From contig JAEOTQ010000140.1 of the NCBI GenBank assembly GCA_016839785.1, positions 1 to 35,705 of the forward strand: a stretch of 35,705 bases of DNA, given 5' to 3'. Origin of the DNA: Candidatus Hodarchaeota archaeon (GTDB taxonomy: Archaea; Asgardarchaeota; Heimdallarchaeia; Hodarchaeales; Hodarchaeaceae). Position numbers and translations under genes: made by a program. The notes under the pieces were generated by a model. The model did not search any database. It was given only the letters and a program-made list of their open reading frames with translations, and was not told the DNA's origin. Shown here piece after piece: positions 1 through 8,486 of the stretch. Numbering within the stretch: the first letter of the stretch is position 1; each line of letters starts with the position of its first letter.

Positions 1-1525
1 GAGAAGCTTTATACAAAAATAGGCCAGCCACAAGGAATGTCAGTAAGAGTAATACTGAAGGAATATCAAAACCAGAGTAGTGTTCATATGGAAAACGAAC
101 TCTGTACCAGCTTTCATATATTCCCCGATAAACCAAGTAAAGTGCAAAGGTTTGGTGATCTAGAGGTTCTCCATATTCATGAAGAACAAAACCGAAGGGG
201 ATGATATACTGGGTGACAATTCGACATACAACCCATCCAATAAATAATGCTCCTCCTTGCATGAATTGTTCTTTCACTTGTGTTGATAGAATTGAATAAA
301 AGAGGTATCCAATGCCTAATAATCCGAACCCTATTAAATCTAAATTGAATATACCAAAGGAAATGAGATTTAATTTGTTGAAAGAATCCATCCCTTTAAA
401 ATTGAATACAAATATCAATATTAATGTATTTTGTAGCACAAGAATTGCTAAACCGATTCTAATAAGTGTTATATAGACATTTCTGATCGTAGATTCATTT
501 GAAATTACTTGAGGTAAGTTTTTTGTAATTAATATACTTCCTAAGACTCCCAAAACGAGTATCATAACTGAAAAGGATATTAGCTCTATTAGATACATTT
601 TTGGAGGAGAATATTCATGTGGAGAAGTTTTTTGTGGGCTTAAATCTAGTACTTCAATTTTATTTGGACTATAATCTTCGTACCAAACTGTATAGTTTCC
701 TGTTCCTCCATAATCGGACCAATAGTTCTCGTTAAACATCCCCAGTAAGAAATGCTGGTAAGAAACATGTTGGATATCCCCATCAACAACGAAAATAGTT
801 CGATAAATCCATACTTGTTCTTTGTTGTGAATAAATGAATTTTCATTAATGTAATTATTCCCCCTACCTACATAGTAAAGTCCCCATCCTCTATTGTCTG
901 AAATTAAGTTTCCTACAATTGAACAGTTATCGATATAGAATACATAGATCCCAAAATGAAAATTCTGGCTACATGTATTATTTGCAATTATCGTATCGTA
1001 AGTTATAGCGGAAGTATCATTCGCATCATGATAATAGACTCCATAGTAAGCTATACCATATCCTCCATTGTATCGGACGGTGTTATTACAAATTTTCGTT
1101 GAATTAATATTCCTTACAACTATCCCCTTCCAACACCGTTCCACTACATTATCTTCTATCGTGATCGTTCCAGGAGATACTTTTTCTATTAAAATTCCAA
1201 TATCCACAAGTGAACTCTCTGCTTCAAGCCAACATTCTCGAATAATGAAGTGTTTAGTTGTTCCTTGAATATAGATCCCATATTTGTGATCCTTTGCATT
1301 TATTCTCCACTTCTCCAATATGTATGGATCTAGTTCACTTCCTGACCCTTTTACAGCATTCTCTGCTAGCTGTTCATCACTAGATATTTCAATTGGCTGA
1401 TGTAACTCATAAAAACTAGATTTAAATCCTTTTATGGTAACTTGTGGTTCCTCCACCAATATGATTACGAGTAACGTTAACACGCATGTAATTGTTACTA
1501 TTAACTTCCTCTTCTGTTTTAGCAG
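1..1525 (-). CDS. Exported right-handed beta-helix (NosD-like) protein with C-terminal membrane segments, partial
   Basis: An open frame with no stop runs from about 1585 leftward off the window edge, giving about 508 residues with the C-terminus missing. A basic stretch and hydrophobic anchor near the start (KQKRKLIVTITCVLTLLVIIL) look like a signal anchor. The middle has short repeats typical of parallel beta-helix NosD/pectate-lyase-like surface proteins, such as GIYVFYIDNCSIVGNLIS and NRGWGLYYV. At least five hydrophobic segments follow, beginning near 600 and continuing to the edge. The start is uncertain. There is no ATG, GTG or TTG in this frame upstream of the anchor. CTG at 1525, seven bases after GGTGG, is my best guess. 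The first GTG (1483) would cut the anchor. The substrate is unknown; a cell-surface protein is inferred. Confidence 0.7.
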   Translation of the reverse strand, partial: MLKQKRKLIVTITCVLTLLVIILVEEPQVTIKGFKSSFYELHQPIEISSDEQLAENAVKGSGSELDPYILEKWRINAKDHKYGIYIQGTTKHFIIRECWLEAESSLVDIGILIEKVSPGTITIEDNVVERCWKGIVVRNINSTKICNNTVRYNGGYGIAYYGVYYHDANDTSAITYDTIIANNTCSQNFHFGIYVFYIDNCSIVGNLISDNRGWGLYYVGRGNNYINENSFIHNKEQVWIYRTIFVVDGDIQHVSYQHFLLGMFNENYWSDYGGTGNYTVWYEDYSPNKIEVLDLSPQKTSPHEYSPPKMYLIELISFSVMILVLGVLGSILITKNLPQVISNESTIRNVYITLIRIGLAILVLQNTLILIFVFNFKGMDSFNKLNLISFGIFNLDLIGFGLLGIGYLFYSILSTQVKEQFMQGGALFIGWVVCRIVTQYIIPFGFVLHEYGEPLDHQTFALYLVYRGIYESWYRVRFPYEHYSGFDIPSVLLLLTFLVAGLFLYKAS

Positions 1526-1577
1526 GTCTATTCCACCCAGCTCATCATTATTTAATCGGGAATAGTGACAATTTATT

Positions 1578-1589
1578 GTTTATAAAATC
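1578..1589 (-). promoter_or_regulatory. Possible TATA box for the beta-helix gene
   Basis: On the minus strand this reads GATTTTATAAAC, a good match to an archaeal TATA element. It lies about 55 bases upstream of the proposed CTG start at 1525. No B-recognition element was clear. Position and sequence are seen; function is inferred. Confidence 0.35.
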
Positions 1590-1683
1590 AGGGAAAGGTG
1601 AAAAGAGGCGTTTAGTATCATTTCGAAATCTCTAGTTTATATACTATAAAATCTTATATAGGATTTGACCCCTGAATATAAAC

Positions 1684-1768
1684 TGGTATGCTAGGAACTT
1701 TTTAAAAAAGGTTTTCTTGGTCTTCTCTCAAGCTCTGCATCTTAGAATGCAGAATTCCTAGCATACCA
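1684..1768. repeat. Perfect 14-bp inverted repeat enclosing a second hairpin (candidate structured RNA)
   Basis: TGGTATGCTAGGAA (1684-1697) is exactly complementary to TTCCTAGCATACCA (1755-1768). Inside, TCTGCAT (1734-1740) pairs with ATGCAGA (1747-1753) around a six-base loop, and CTTG (1716-1719) can pair with CAAG (1729-1732). A further 9-bp inverted pair, AGTTTATAT (1634-1642) with ATATAAACT (1676-1684), abuts the left arm. The element lies between two minus-strand genes, 3' of the sirtuin. It is not a tRNA: it lacks a T-arm consensus and a recognisable anticodon arm. A small structured RNA, a 3' end processing element or a MITE-like remnant are all possible. A C/G-rich run (1769-1782) follows directly. 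Confidence 0.6.
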
Positions 1769-1806
1769 CTCCCTCCCCCCGCTTTTAGGGTCGAAAATAT
1801 CATCAT

Positions 1807-2538
1807 TTATTCTTTCCCTTTGTCTAAGGTTTCAGATACAAAAAGAGGGAGTGTTTTCTCAACAGGGCCAAGAATTGTCTTATCTGCGAGTGATGATAAT
1901 GGAGTTGGTTCCAAATTAAATTCATACACAATCAAGTTCTCATTCCCCTGTTTAGCAATATATGGAAAAGTTGCCACAGGATGAATAACACCAGAGGTTC
2001 CTATAATGAGTAATACATCAGTTACATGTAACCGATTATATGATCGTTGAATAATATCAGGATCTAGTGTTTCATGGAACCATACTACCCCGGGTCTAAT
2101 CATAGAATTACACTTAGGACATTTAGGAATGATAGGATTTTCATATGTCTCTGTTGATTTCCAATAAGTAATATCGTGACATTGAATACATCTACGTTGG
2201 AAGATTTCTCCGTGAAGGTGAATGACTTTACTTGAACCAGCACGTTCATGTAGATTATCAACATTCTGAGTAAGCACCATAATATCATATCCAGAGGATT
2301 CTAGTTTTTTTAGTGCTAGATGGGCGTTGTTAGGCTCTGTTTGAGAAACCAATCCCAAACGCCAGTAATACCATTCCCAAACTAATTTTGGATTACGAGC
2401 AAAAGCTTGAGGAGTTGCTAACTCCATAAAATTATATTTTTTCCATAGACCATCAGTACCCCTAAATGTGGGGACACCAGAAGCCTTAGAAATTCCTGAT
2501 CCTGAAATCACCGTTATTTTAGCATCAGTCGAGATCAT
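1807..2538 (-). CDS. Sir2 family NAD-dependent protein deacylase
   Basis: This is a 243-residue single-domain sirtuin that removes acyl groups from lysines using NAD+, releasing nicotinamide and O-acyl-ADP-ribose. The NAD-binding motif GSGISKASGVPTFRG (residues 13-27) is present; the usual first GAG is GSG here. TQNVDNLH (90-97), catalytic His109 in HLHG and the zinc ligands C117, C120, C140 and C143 are all in place, followed by a GTS motif. Y57-x-x-R60 in the small domain matches the tyrosine/arginine pair of class III sirtuins (SIRT5, bacterial CobB), which favours malonyl or succinyl lysine in that class. The length is normal for the family. It is transcribed divergently from the nucleotidyltransferase gene. 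Family assignment is firm; acyl preference is inferred. Confidence 0.93.
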   Translation of the reverse strand: MISTDAKITVISGSGISKASGVPTFRGTDGLWKKYNFMELATPQAFARNPKLVWEWYYWRLGLVSQTEPNNAHLALKKLESSGYDIMVLTQNVDNLHERAGSSKVIHLHGEIFQRRCIQCHDITYWKSTETYENPIIPKCPKCNSMIRPGVVWFHETLDPDIIQRSYNRLHVTDVLLIIGTSGVIHPVATFPYIAKQGNENLIVYEFNLEPTPLSSLADKTILGPVEKTLPLFVSETLDKGKE

Positions 2539-2560
2539 ACAAACACAATCGAAAACTCAA

Positions 2561-2585
2561 TCTATTATTATATTATTTTATTTAA
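2561..2585. promoter_or_regulatory. AT-rich core of a divergent promoter region
   Basis: The 135-base gap between the sirtuin start (2538) and the nucleotidyltransferase start (2674) holds a run of A and T with several TATA-like words on both strands (TATTATATTATTTTATTT). It is 23-47 bases upstream of the sirtuin start, a sensible place for its TATA box. It lies about 90-110 bases from the other gene, so a long leader would be needed if it served that gene too. Confidence 0.3.
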
Positions 2586-2673
2586 CACACCTATGATAGG
2601 TAGGAGCGAAAAAGTGAAATCCAATCCACAGATTACTGACTTCAAGAGAATGAATCCAGCGTGAGTTGACACC

Positions 2674-3831
2674 GTGCTCGATTTGAAACAAAAAGGAGAA
2701 GAATTCTCAACATTATTAGTACCTGCGTTAGTAAAGATTATAAAAATACTCCAACAGCATGGAAAAGAAGTGTTCATTATTGGCGGGGCGGTACGAGATT
2801 TTCTGTGTGGCCATCAGGTGAAAGATTTTGATGTTGCCACAAATGCAATTCCAGAGCAAATTATTAAGTGGTTAAAGGACGTTAATATAAAAACAAAACC
2901 TATTGGGGGGAAATATGGCACAGTTCTAGCTATTGAAGGAAAAAATGCGTTCGATATAAGTACATTCAGAAAAGAAACATTCCATACATATGGGCAACCA
3001 CCCAAGATAATCTTTGTAGAATCCTTGGATGATGATTTAATTAGACGTGATTTCAGAATTAATTCAATATTGTATGACCCTGAAAGACGAGAAATAGTTG
3101 ACAAATATGGAGGGTGGGATGATATTCAGAAGAATTCAATCAGTATGATTGGAGACCCAAATATTAGGTTAAAAGAGGATGGATTGAGAGTAATTCGTTT
3201 AGCTAGGTTCATATCCAAATTTGATTTTACTCCAGAGCCAGAGATACTATCTGCAGTACGTTCAATTGGTAAATCAGTAAAGTTTCGCAGTACCAAAGTA
3301 ATTCAGATTGAATTATTGAAATTTCTACGAGTTCAGAACATAAAAAGCGGATTGATGTTATTATTTGAAAATGAAATTCTGCATGGAATCTTCCCAGAAT
3401 TTCCATTCGAAACGAATTTTGCCCAAAATAACGTTTATCCCATCTTAATAGAAAAAATTTGCTCATTTTTAACAAATGATGAAATAACACGATTGTTTGG
3501 AATACTATTGTTATTTTCAGATGAAACTAACCTTAACGAATCCCATTTTGACGGAATCCAAGGAAATTTGGCCTTATCAGATCGTCAACAACGACTATTG
3601 CAACGTTTATACACTTCTTGGAAAAATTTCCCTAAGAATAAAGAAAAAACTGAGATTAAACGATGGGTTAGGGCAACAGGAATAAATACAAGTGAAATGG
3701 TGGCCAAGATCTACTTTCTGAGCTTACTAAAGGCCAATGATGATTTATACCACCAGGAGAACGAGTATCTACAAATAATACAAGAAATTGTTACTCGATT
3801 GAAAAATGGAAAAAGTGATATTGGTAAATAA
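2674..3831 (+). CDS. Class II CCA-adding enzyme / poly(A) polymerase-like tRNA nucleotidyltransferase
   Basis: This 385-residue protein has the class II nucleotidyltransferase head: IIGGAVRD (35-42), the metal-binding pair D51/D53 in KDFDVAT, RRDFRIN (124-130), DKYGGWDDI (143-151), and the EDGLRVIRLARF stretch (169-179) that forms the nucleotide-selecting and neck motifs. Such enzymes build or repair the CCA end of tRNA, or add poly(A) tails; motifs alone do not separate the two. The C-terminal half is helical and diverged. Archaea normally carry the unrelated class I CCA enzyme, so a bacterial/eukaryotic-type enzyme here is notable. The start is GTG; no in-frame ATG lies nearby upstream. The radical SAM gene begins two bases after its stop, so the two are probably co-transcribed. 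Confidence 0.88.
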   Translation: MLDLKQKGEEFSTLLVPALVKIIKILQQHGKEVFIIGGAVRDFLCGHQVKDFDVATNAIPEQIIKWLKDVNIKTKPIGGKYGTVLAIEGKNAFDISTFRKETFHTYGQPPKIIFVESLDDDLIRRDFRINSILYDPERREIVDKYGGWDDIQKNSISMIGDPNIRLKEDGLRVIRLARFISKFDFTPEPEILSAVRSIGKSVKFRSTKVIQIELLKFLRVQNIKSGLMLLFENEILHGIFPEFPFETNFAQNNVYPILIEKICSFLTNDEITRLFGILLLFSDETNLNESHFDGIQGNLALSDRQQRLLQRLYTSWKNFPKNKEKTEIKRWVRATGINTSEMVAKIYFLSLLKANDDLYHQENEYLQIIQEIVTRLKNGKSDIGK

Positions 3832-3833
3832 AA

Positions 3834-5087
3834 ATGCCAGTCCAATACCAAGAGGTCAGAACCTCTGGAAAAATCCTGAACGTGTATGAAAATCCAGATT
3901 CATGGTTTTGGGTAAGTGCATCATTAAATCCTTATCGTGGTTGCGAGCATAACTGTAGATATTGTGATGGAAAAGCAGAATGGTATAGAATCGATAATTT
4001 TGCTTCTCATATTCGAGTTAAGACTGATTCTCATAGAAAATTTGAAAAAGAGCTCTTATCTCTCGGGTATATTCCAAAAGAAAGACCTTCATTAGATAAT
4101 TTTTTACCAGGGTCGTCAGTTCAGGAGACACATCCTAGGAGAAATATAACTTTATTTGCTATTGGGGGAGGGGTATGTGATGTATATCAACAAGCAGAAG
4201 AACGGTATCGAATTACTCGAAAGCTTCTCCATGTTGCGAATAAATTCATGATTCCTATCTCAATACTTACTAAAAGCGACATGGTACTTCGTGACCTCAA
4301 AATTATACAAAAGATCAATACCAAATCTTATGCAAATGTTTCGATTTCTATCACCCAGATTGATGATGAGGTTCGAAAAATTTTCGAACCACGATCCTCC
4401 TCGATTGAAAAGCGATTTAACGCTCTTAAATTGTTAAGAAAGAATGATATTCCAGGAGGAATAATGCTTATGCCTATTTTACCAGGAATTGGGGATACAG
4501 AGGAAAATTTGAGAGATATTGTAAAAACAGGGAAGAAAATTGGAGTTAATTTCATCCTTCCTGCAGGACTAACGCTAAAGCCTGGAAGGAATAAAGATGA
4601 AATGCTAACTTCAATTCAGAAAAAATTTCCAGATTTGGTACCCCTTTACACGGATCTCTATTCCAATAATAATAAATATGGCATTCCGAGACATGATTCA
4701 AATTTTTCCCGTAATGGTGCTAAGATCGTTCACGAATTCTGTCATCGATATGGAATTCCTGATAGAATTCCACGGTATATTCCACCTAATGTTATGAAGA
4801 TAAATTATATCGTGAGTACGATTCTATTCAATCTTACCTATTATTATCAGTATGTAAGTGAGTACACTTGGCAAAAAATTAATGATTTTTCAAAAGCTGC
4901 ACGAAATATTGAACAATTATCGCAGTCTGTCGACTCGTTAGCTAAAAAAGATCTTAAAAGACTCATTTCAAACGAAACAATACTCGAAGTTGTACAAGAG
5001 ATATTGCAGACAGGAAATTCTACAGAACTTTCTCAATATCAAAAACTTGACCAAATTTTTGTAGGAAATCCCTCTATTGATAATTGA
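3834..5087 (+). CDS. SPL-like radical SAM protein
   Basis: This 417-residue protein carries the radical SAM cluster motif CX3CX2C (C37, C41, C44) in RGCEHNCRYC, followed by a TIM-barrel-like region. Landmarks such as LNPYRGC, SILTKSD, SISITQ, EPRSSSIEKR and MPILPGIGDT are shared with the broad spore photoproduct lyase-like (SplB-related) family. Most members are not true photolyases and have no known substrate. The last 100 residues have no recognised motif. It lies two bases behind the tRNA nucleotidyltransferase gene, which could point to RNA or DNA repair or modification, but that is only context. The gene ends in TGA and a hairpin follows. Family firm, function unknown. Confidence 0.85.
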   Translation: MPVQYQEVRTSGKILNVYENPDSWFWVSASLNPYRGCEHNCRYCDGKAEWYRIDNFASHIRVKTDSHRKFEKELLSLGYIPKERPSLDNFLPGSSVQETHPRRNITLFAIGGGVCDVYQQAEERYRITRKLLHVANKFMIPISILTKSDMVLRDLKIIQKINTKSYANVSISITQIDDEVRKIFEPRSSSIEKRFNALKLLRKNDIPGGIMLMPILPGIGDTEENLRDIVKTGKKIGVNFILPAGLTLKPGRNKDEMLTSIQKKFPDLVPLYTDLYSNNNKYGIPRHDSNFSRNGAKIVHEFCHRYGIPDRIPRYIPPNVMKINYIVSTILFNLTYYYQYVSEYTWQKINDFSKAARNIEQLSQSVDSLAKKDLKRLISNETILEVVQEILQTGNSTELSQYQKLDQIFVGNPSIDN

Positions 5088-5110
5088 TTTAATAAATTGG
5101 AATGTAATAA

Positions 5111-5154
5111 ATTATATGACCTCTCTGGGCTTCCTTGGCCATGTTTCATATAAT
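5111..5154. terminator. 9-bp inverted repeat after the radical SAM gene, possible 3' end hairpin
   Basis: ATTATATGA (5111-5119) is exactly complementary to TCATATAAT (5146-5154) with a 26-base loop. It begins 23 bases after the stop of the radical SAM gene and is followed by a pyrimidine-rich stretch (GCTTCCTCCTCCTTCG). A transcript-end element fits the position. An operator for the downstream ABC operon (5294) is an alternative, but it is 140 bases from that start. Confidence 0.4.
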
Positions 5155-5293
5155 AGCTTCCTCCTCCTTCGATTTCAAGTTATTCGTGCTACATCTTAGC
5201 TATGTTTTGGTGTATGTTTAATACCTAAATTTATTAATTTCCATCATACTGCAAAAAAGGTGTAGTAATTAAGTCAATACTAAGGGCAGTATT

Positions 5294-6007
5294 ATGAATT
5301 ACGATATAAGATTACAGAATGTCTCAAAGTTCTATCAAATGGGTAGTTCTAAAGTGAAAGCCCTTGAAAACTTTTCAGTAGAGATTAATCACGGAGAAAT
5401 CATTGTCGTTTTAGGTCCGTCTGGATCAGGAAAAACTACTCTATTGAATCTTGTAGGTGCTCTTGAAAATGCCTCTGATGGAACAATTACAATTGGAAAT
5501 AAGGAAATCACTCAAATAAAAAGACAACAACAATTTACCTATCGAAGAGAAACAATAGGATTTATTTTTCAAACTTTCAACCTATTTCCAACATTATCTG
5601 CATTAGAAAACGTCCAGTACGTCGCTGATCTAGCAAAATCAAGAAGAAGCAAACAGAAAGCGATTGAAGCATTGGAAACAGTCGGTTTGGGAGAACGAAT
5701 CCGTCATTTTCCTCACCAGCTCTCAGGAGGAGAACAACAAAGAGTTGCTATTGCTCGTGCATTAGTGAAGGATGCCCCTATAATATTAGCAGATGAACCC
5801 ACAGGTGAACTGGACTTTAAGACTGGTAGACAAATTTTAGCACTTCTTGTAGAACAGAAGCAGAAGAAAAAAACTGTACTTCTAGTTACACATAATCGTG
5901 AGATATCGAGATTAGCTCATCGAGTGATAGAGCTGCAAGCAGGTAAAATTGTCTCTGATGGTCCTCCAAAAGATGGAACAGTGAGTATTGAAAATCTTGA
6001 ATGGTGA
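5294..6007 (+). CDS. ABC transporter ATP-binding protein, MacB/LolD type
   Basis: This 237-residue ATPase has Walker A GPSGSGKTT (41-49), Q-loop FIFQTFN (90-96), ABC signature LSGGEQQR (143-150), Walker B IILADEPTGELD (163-174) and switch His200 in LLVTH. The LNLVGALENASDGTI and FNLFPTLSALENV stretches are typical of the subfamily that pairs with FtsX-like permeases in lipoprotein release, MacB-type efflux or envelope stress systems. The permease starts four bases after the stop, so the pair forms one operon. An AT-rich block with TATA-like words (AAATTTATTA, about 5226-5235) is the likely promoter area. Substrate cannot be told from sequence. Confidence 0.95.
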   Translation: MNYDIRLQNVSKFYQMGSSKVKALENFSVEINHGEIIVVLGPSGSGKTTLLNLVGALENASDGTITIGNKEITQIKRQQQFTYRRETIGFIFQTFNLFPTLSALENVQYVADLAKSRRSKQKAIEALETVGLGERIRHFPHQLSGGEQQRVAIARALVKDAPIILADEPTGELDFKTGRQILALLVEQKQKKKTVLLVTHNREISRLAHRVIELQAGKIVSDGPPKDGTVSIENLEW

Positions 6008-6011
6008 TTAA

Positions 6012-8486
6012 ATGACACAGCTCAGATTTTTGCTTCGCTGGTCGTTCCGAGATTTATGTGAACGGAAGTTTCAAGTAATTGCTCTGTCGTTAATCATTGG
6101 TTTAGGAACCGGTGCATATGTGGGTTTAAGTAGCACAACTCCCTGGAGACAGTACGCGTTTGATGAAAGTAATAATAACTTGAATATGTTCGATCTTAAG
6201 ATGGAACTAGCATTCGGAAGTTGGGTGAATCAAACTGATCTTAGTTCAACCTTGAAAAATATCCCTCATGCTTCTTGGATAGAAGCTTTAGAGCTACGAG
6301 TAGTTTTTCCAGTTTCTGTAAATACCTCAACTGAAAATCAAACCATTCTTGTGAATGGTAGAATTATTGGAATAAATGTCACCTCAGGATCACAAGGTTT
6401 GAAAGTGAATGGAATAGAAGTGATGGATGGGAGAGATATACTGTCCACTGAGACAAATGCTTCGGTGTGTATTGTTGAGTATAATTTTGCTCACTATTAT
6501 GATATACAGACCGAGAACCAAAATATTGTCCTCCCAGGAGGAATTAATCTTTCCTGTATAGGTACTGGCTTAAGTCCTGAATACTTTATGGTGATCGAAG
6601 GAAATGCTGTTAAAGCTGAGTCAGTGTTTAGTGCATTATTTGTTCCTATGGAAACAGCGCAGAGAATCTTGCAATACCAAGTTGGGTTACCCATAGGCCA
6701 TGTTAATGAAGCACTATTCCTTATATCATCAGAAGCCGATCTTAGTGTCTTACAAGATGAAATTACTATTGCTTTTAATCTAGATTTTCCTACTATTGAT
6801 GTAGATTTTACAAAAAAAGACGAATATCCATCATATAGAATCCAAAAAGAGGATATACCAAATGATCAACAGATGTATTTCATTATTTCATTTCTGATAC
6901 TTCTAGCGGCAGCTTTTGGGACATTCAATTTGGTTTCTCGAGTTATTAACTCTCATCGACGTCAGATTGGAATTAACATGGCCCTTGGTGTCCCTCCTCG
7001 ACAGTTGGCTATTCGGTATCTGATTTTCTCTTTTGAAATCGCGCTTGGTGGCGTTATTTGTGGCTTACTTCTCTCTCAATTTTTGGGAGAAAGACTGGGA
7101 TCTGTCTTAGCCGATGTAATCCCTTTCCCAGTTTGGGAAGAATGGTTAGTCGTTGATTTATTCATGCAAGGAGCGATTCTAGGGATACTGATACCCTTTT
7201 CGGCGACAATTATCCCAATATGGAGAGCTACACGAGTTCGACCCATCCAAGCAATACAAACGGGTTACACCCTTTCAACAGGGAAAGGGGCTGCTCCATT
7301 GCTCGAACGAATTCGTTTTCCTGGGTCAATATTTGTTCAACTTCCTTTCCGAAATTTTGCTCGAAATCCAAGACGAACTTTTTCGACAATCATGGGAGTT
7401 GCTCTTTCACTTTCTGTCCTTATAGCAATTTTAGCACTCCTTGATGGTGGGACTTATCTTTTAGACCGTGAGCAAGCTCTTATGGAAGGAAATTCTCCGA
7501 ATCGATTACACGTTGGTTTAAACGATTTTTATAACATTTCATCTGAGACGGTAAGAAATATGACTCAAAATTCTAAGGTGGAGAAGGCTGTTCCTGCTAT
7601 TGAAATTCCTGGAACAGTATTTGGAGCTAAAGAATCATTCTCTCTTAGTATTCACTTTTTTGACTTAGGTAATGAGATTTGGACTCCAGATTTGGGCGAA
7701 AAGGAAATAGGTACACCCTCTTCCCATCCTGGTATCATTATATCGAAGAAAACTGCTCGGGAACTCGATGTTGATGTAGGGGATACTCTTATACTTGAAC
7801 ATTTGTACCGTGAATCATCATATCAGTATTCTATTTTGAATACAACTGTGGAGATTATTGGAGTTTATGGTAGTCAAGTGAGATTTTGGGCATTTATGGA
7901 TTTGGCTGATAACAATATATTAAATTGTACAGGACTTATCAATTCTTTGATTCTACTTCCTAAACCAGGTGTTACAATTGAATCAATTCAATCAGATTTA
8001 TTCGAAATATCGGGATATAGCGGAGTCCAGACGATAATCAGACTTGTTGAAACCTATGAAGAATTGATTGAACTATTTACTTCAATTTTAACTGTAATTC
8101 AGTATGCTGTCATGGCACTTGCTCTTTTAATGGCATTCAATACCGCCACCATTAATTTTGATGAACGCTTACGAGAATTTGCTACAATGGGTGCTTTTGG
8201 GACACCAATTAGGACCTCAATATGGATGTTAATGGTAGAAAGCATTATTATCGGTGTATTCGGAACATTGCTCGGTTTTTATCCGCTTGGATTTATCGTA
8301 ATGGAGATTTTCCAAATCCAAATTCGCACTTCAATGCCAGAAGTTAGTATCGCAGCCTCCTTATTTTTTGATAGTGTAGCAATAATAATCTTTATCGGAG
8401 TAGTTCTTGTTGCTTTTACTCCTTTTCTTTCGATTCGAAAGTTGACTAAAATGGATCTTCCTTCAGCTCTTCGAGTGATTGAGTAG
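6012..8486 (+). CDS. FtsX-like ABC transporter permease with two FtsX domains
   Basis: This 824-residue membrane protein is built as two tandem FtsX units, so it resembles a fused permease dimer. An N-terminal helix (about 20-40) precedes a large extracellular domain. Helices follow at about 288-308, 335-355 and 383-403. The second unit starts with a helix near 458-478, has another outer domain, and ends with helices near 694-714, 739-760 and 785-805. Each unit closes with an RxxPxxAL/I-type tail (VRPIQAIQTG; LPSALRVIE). With the upstream ATPase it should form a mechanotransmission-type transporter acting on exported proteins, lipids or small molecules. The stop is TAG followed at once by TAA. 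Confidence 0.92.
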   Translation: MTQLRFLLRWSFRDLCERKFQVIALSLIIGLGTGAYVGLSSTTPWRQYAFDESNNNLNMFDLKMELAFGSWVNQTDLSSTLKNIPHASWIEALELRVVFPVSVNTSTENQTILVNGRIIGINVTSGSQGLKVNGIEVMDGRDILSTETNASVCIVEYNFAHYYDIQTENQNIVLPGGINLSCIGTGLSPEYFMVIEGNAVKAESVFSALFVPMETAQRILQYQVGLPIGHVNEALFLISSEADLSVLQDEITIAFNLDFPTIDVDFTKKDEYPSYRIQKEDIPNDQQMYFIISFLILLAAAFGTFNLVSRVINSHRRQIGINMALGVPPRQLAIRYLIFSFEIALGGVICGLLLSQFLGERLGSVLADVIPFPVWEEWLVVDLFMQGAILGILIPFSATIIPIWRATRVRPIQAIQTGYTLSTGKGAAPLLERIRFPGSIFVQLPFRNFARNPRRTFSTIMGVALSLSVLIAILALLDGGTYLLDREQALMEGNSPNRLHVGLNDFYNISSETVRNMTQNSKVEKAVPAIEIPGTVFGAKESFSLSIHFFDLGNEIWTPDLGEKEIGTPSSHPGIIISKKTARELDVDVGDTLILEHLYRESSYQYSILNTTVEIIGVYGSQVRFWAFMDLADNNILNCTGLINSLILLPKPGVTIESIQSDLFEISGYSGVQTIIRLVETYEELIELFTSILTVIQYAVMALALLMAFNTATINFDERLREFATMGAFGTPIRTSIWMLMVESIIIGVFGTLLGFYPLGFIVMEIFQIQIRTSMPEVSIAASLFFDSVAIIIFIGVVLVAFTPFLSIRKLTKMDLPSALRVIE

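Noticed and set aside
1684-1768. tRNA gene suggested by TGGTATG/CATACCA acceptor-like ends
   Set aside because: No T-loop consensus, no D-arm and no proper anticodon stem; the stem continues past seven pairs.
1769-1790. C-rich run, possible G-quadruplex on the minus strand
   Set aside because: Only two solid G-runs are present; four are needed for a confident call.
2814-3490. Minus-strand frames of 87-96 codons inside the nucleotidyltransferase gene
   Set aside because: They are complements of a gene with clear conserved motifs and encode nothing recognisable.
5284-5294. Short palindrome AATACT...AGTATT (about 5276-5293) just before the ABC ATPase start
   Set aside because: Only six pairs in AT-rich DNA; expected by chance and without a T-tract or known operator pattern.
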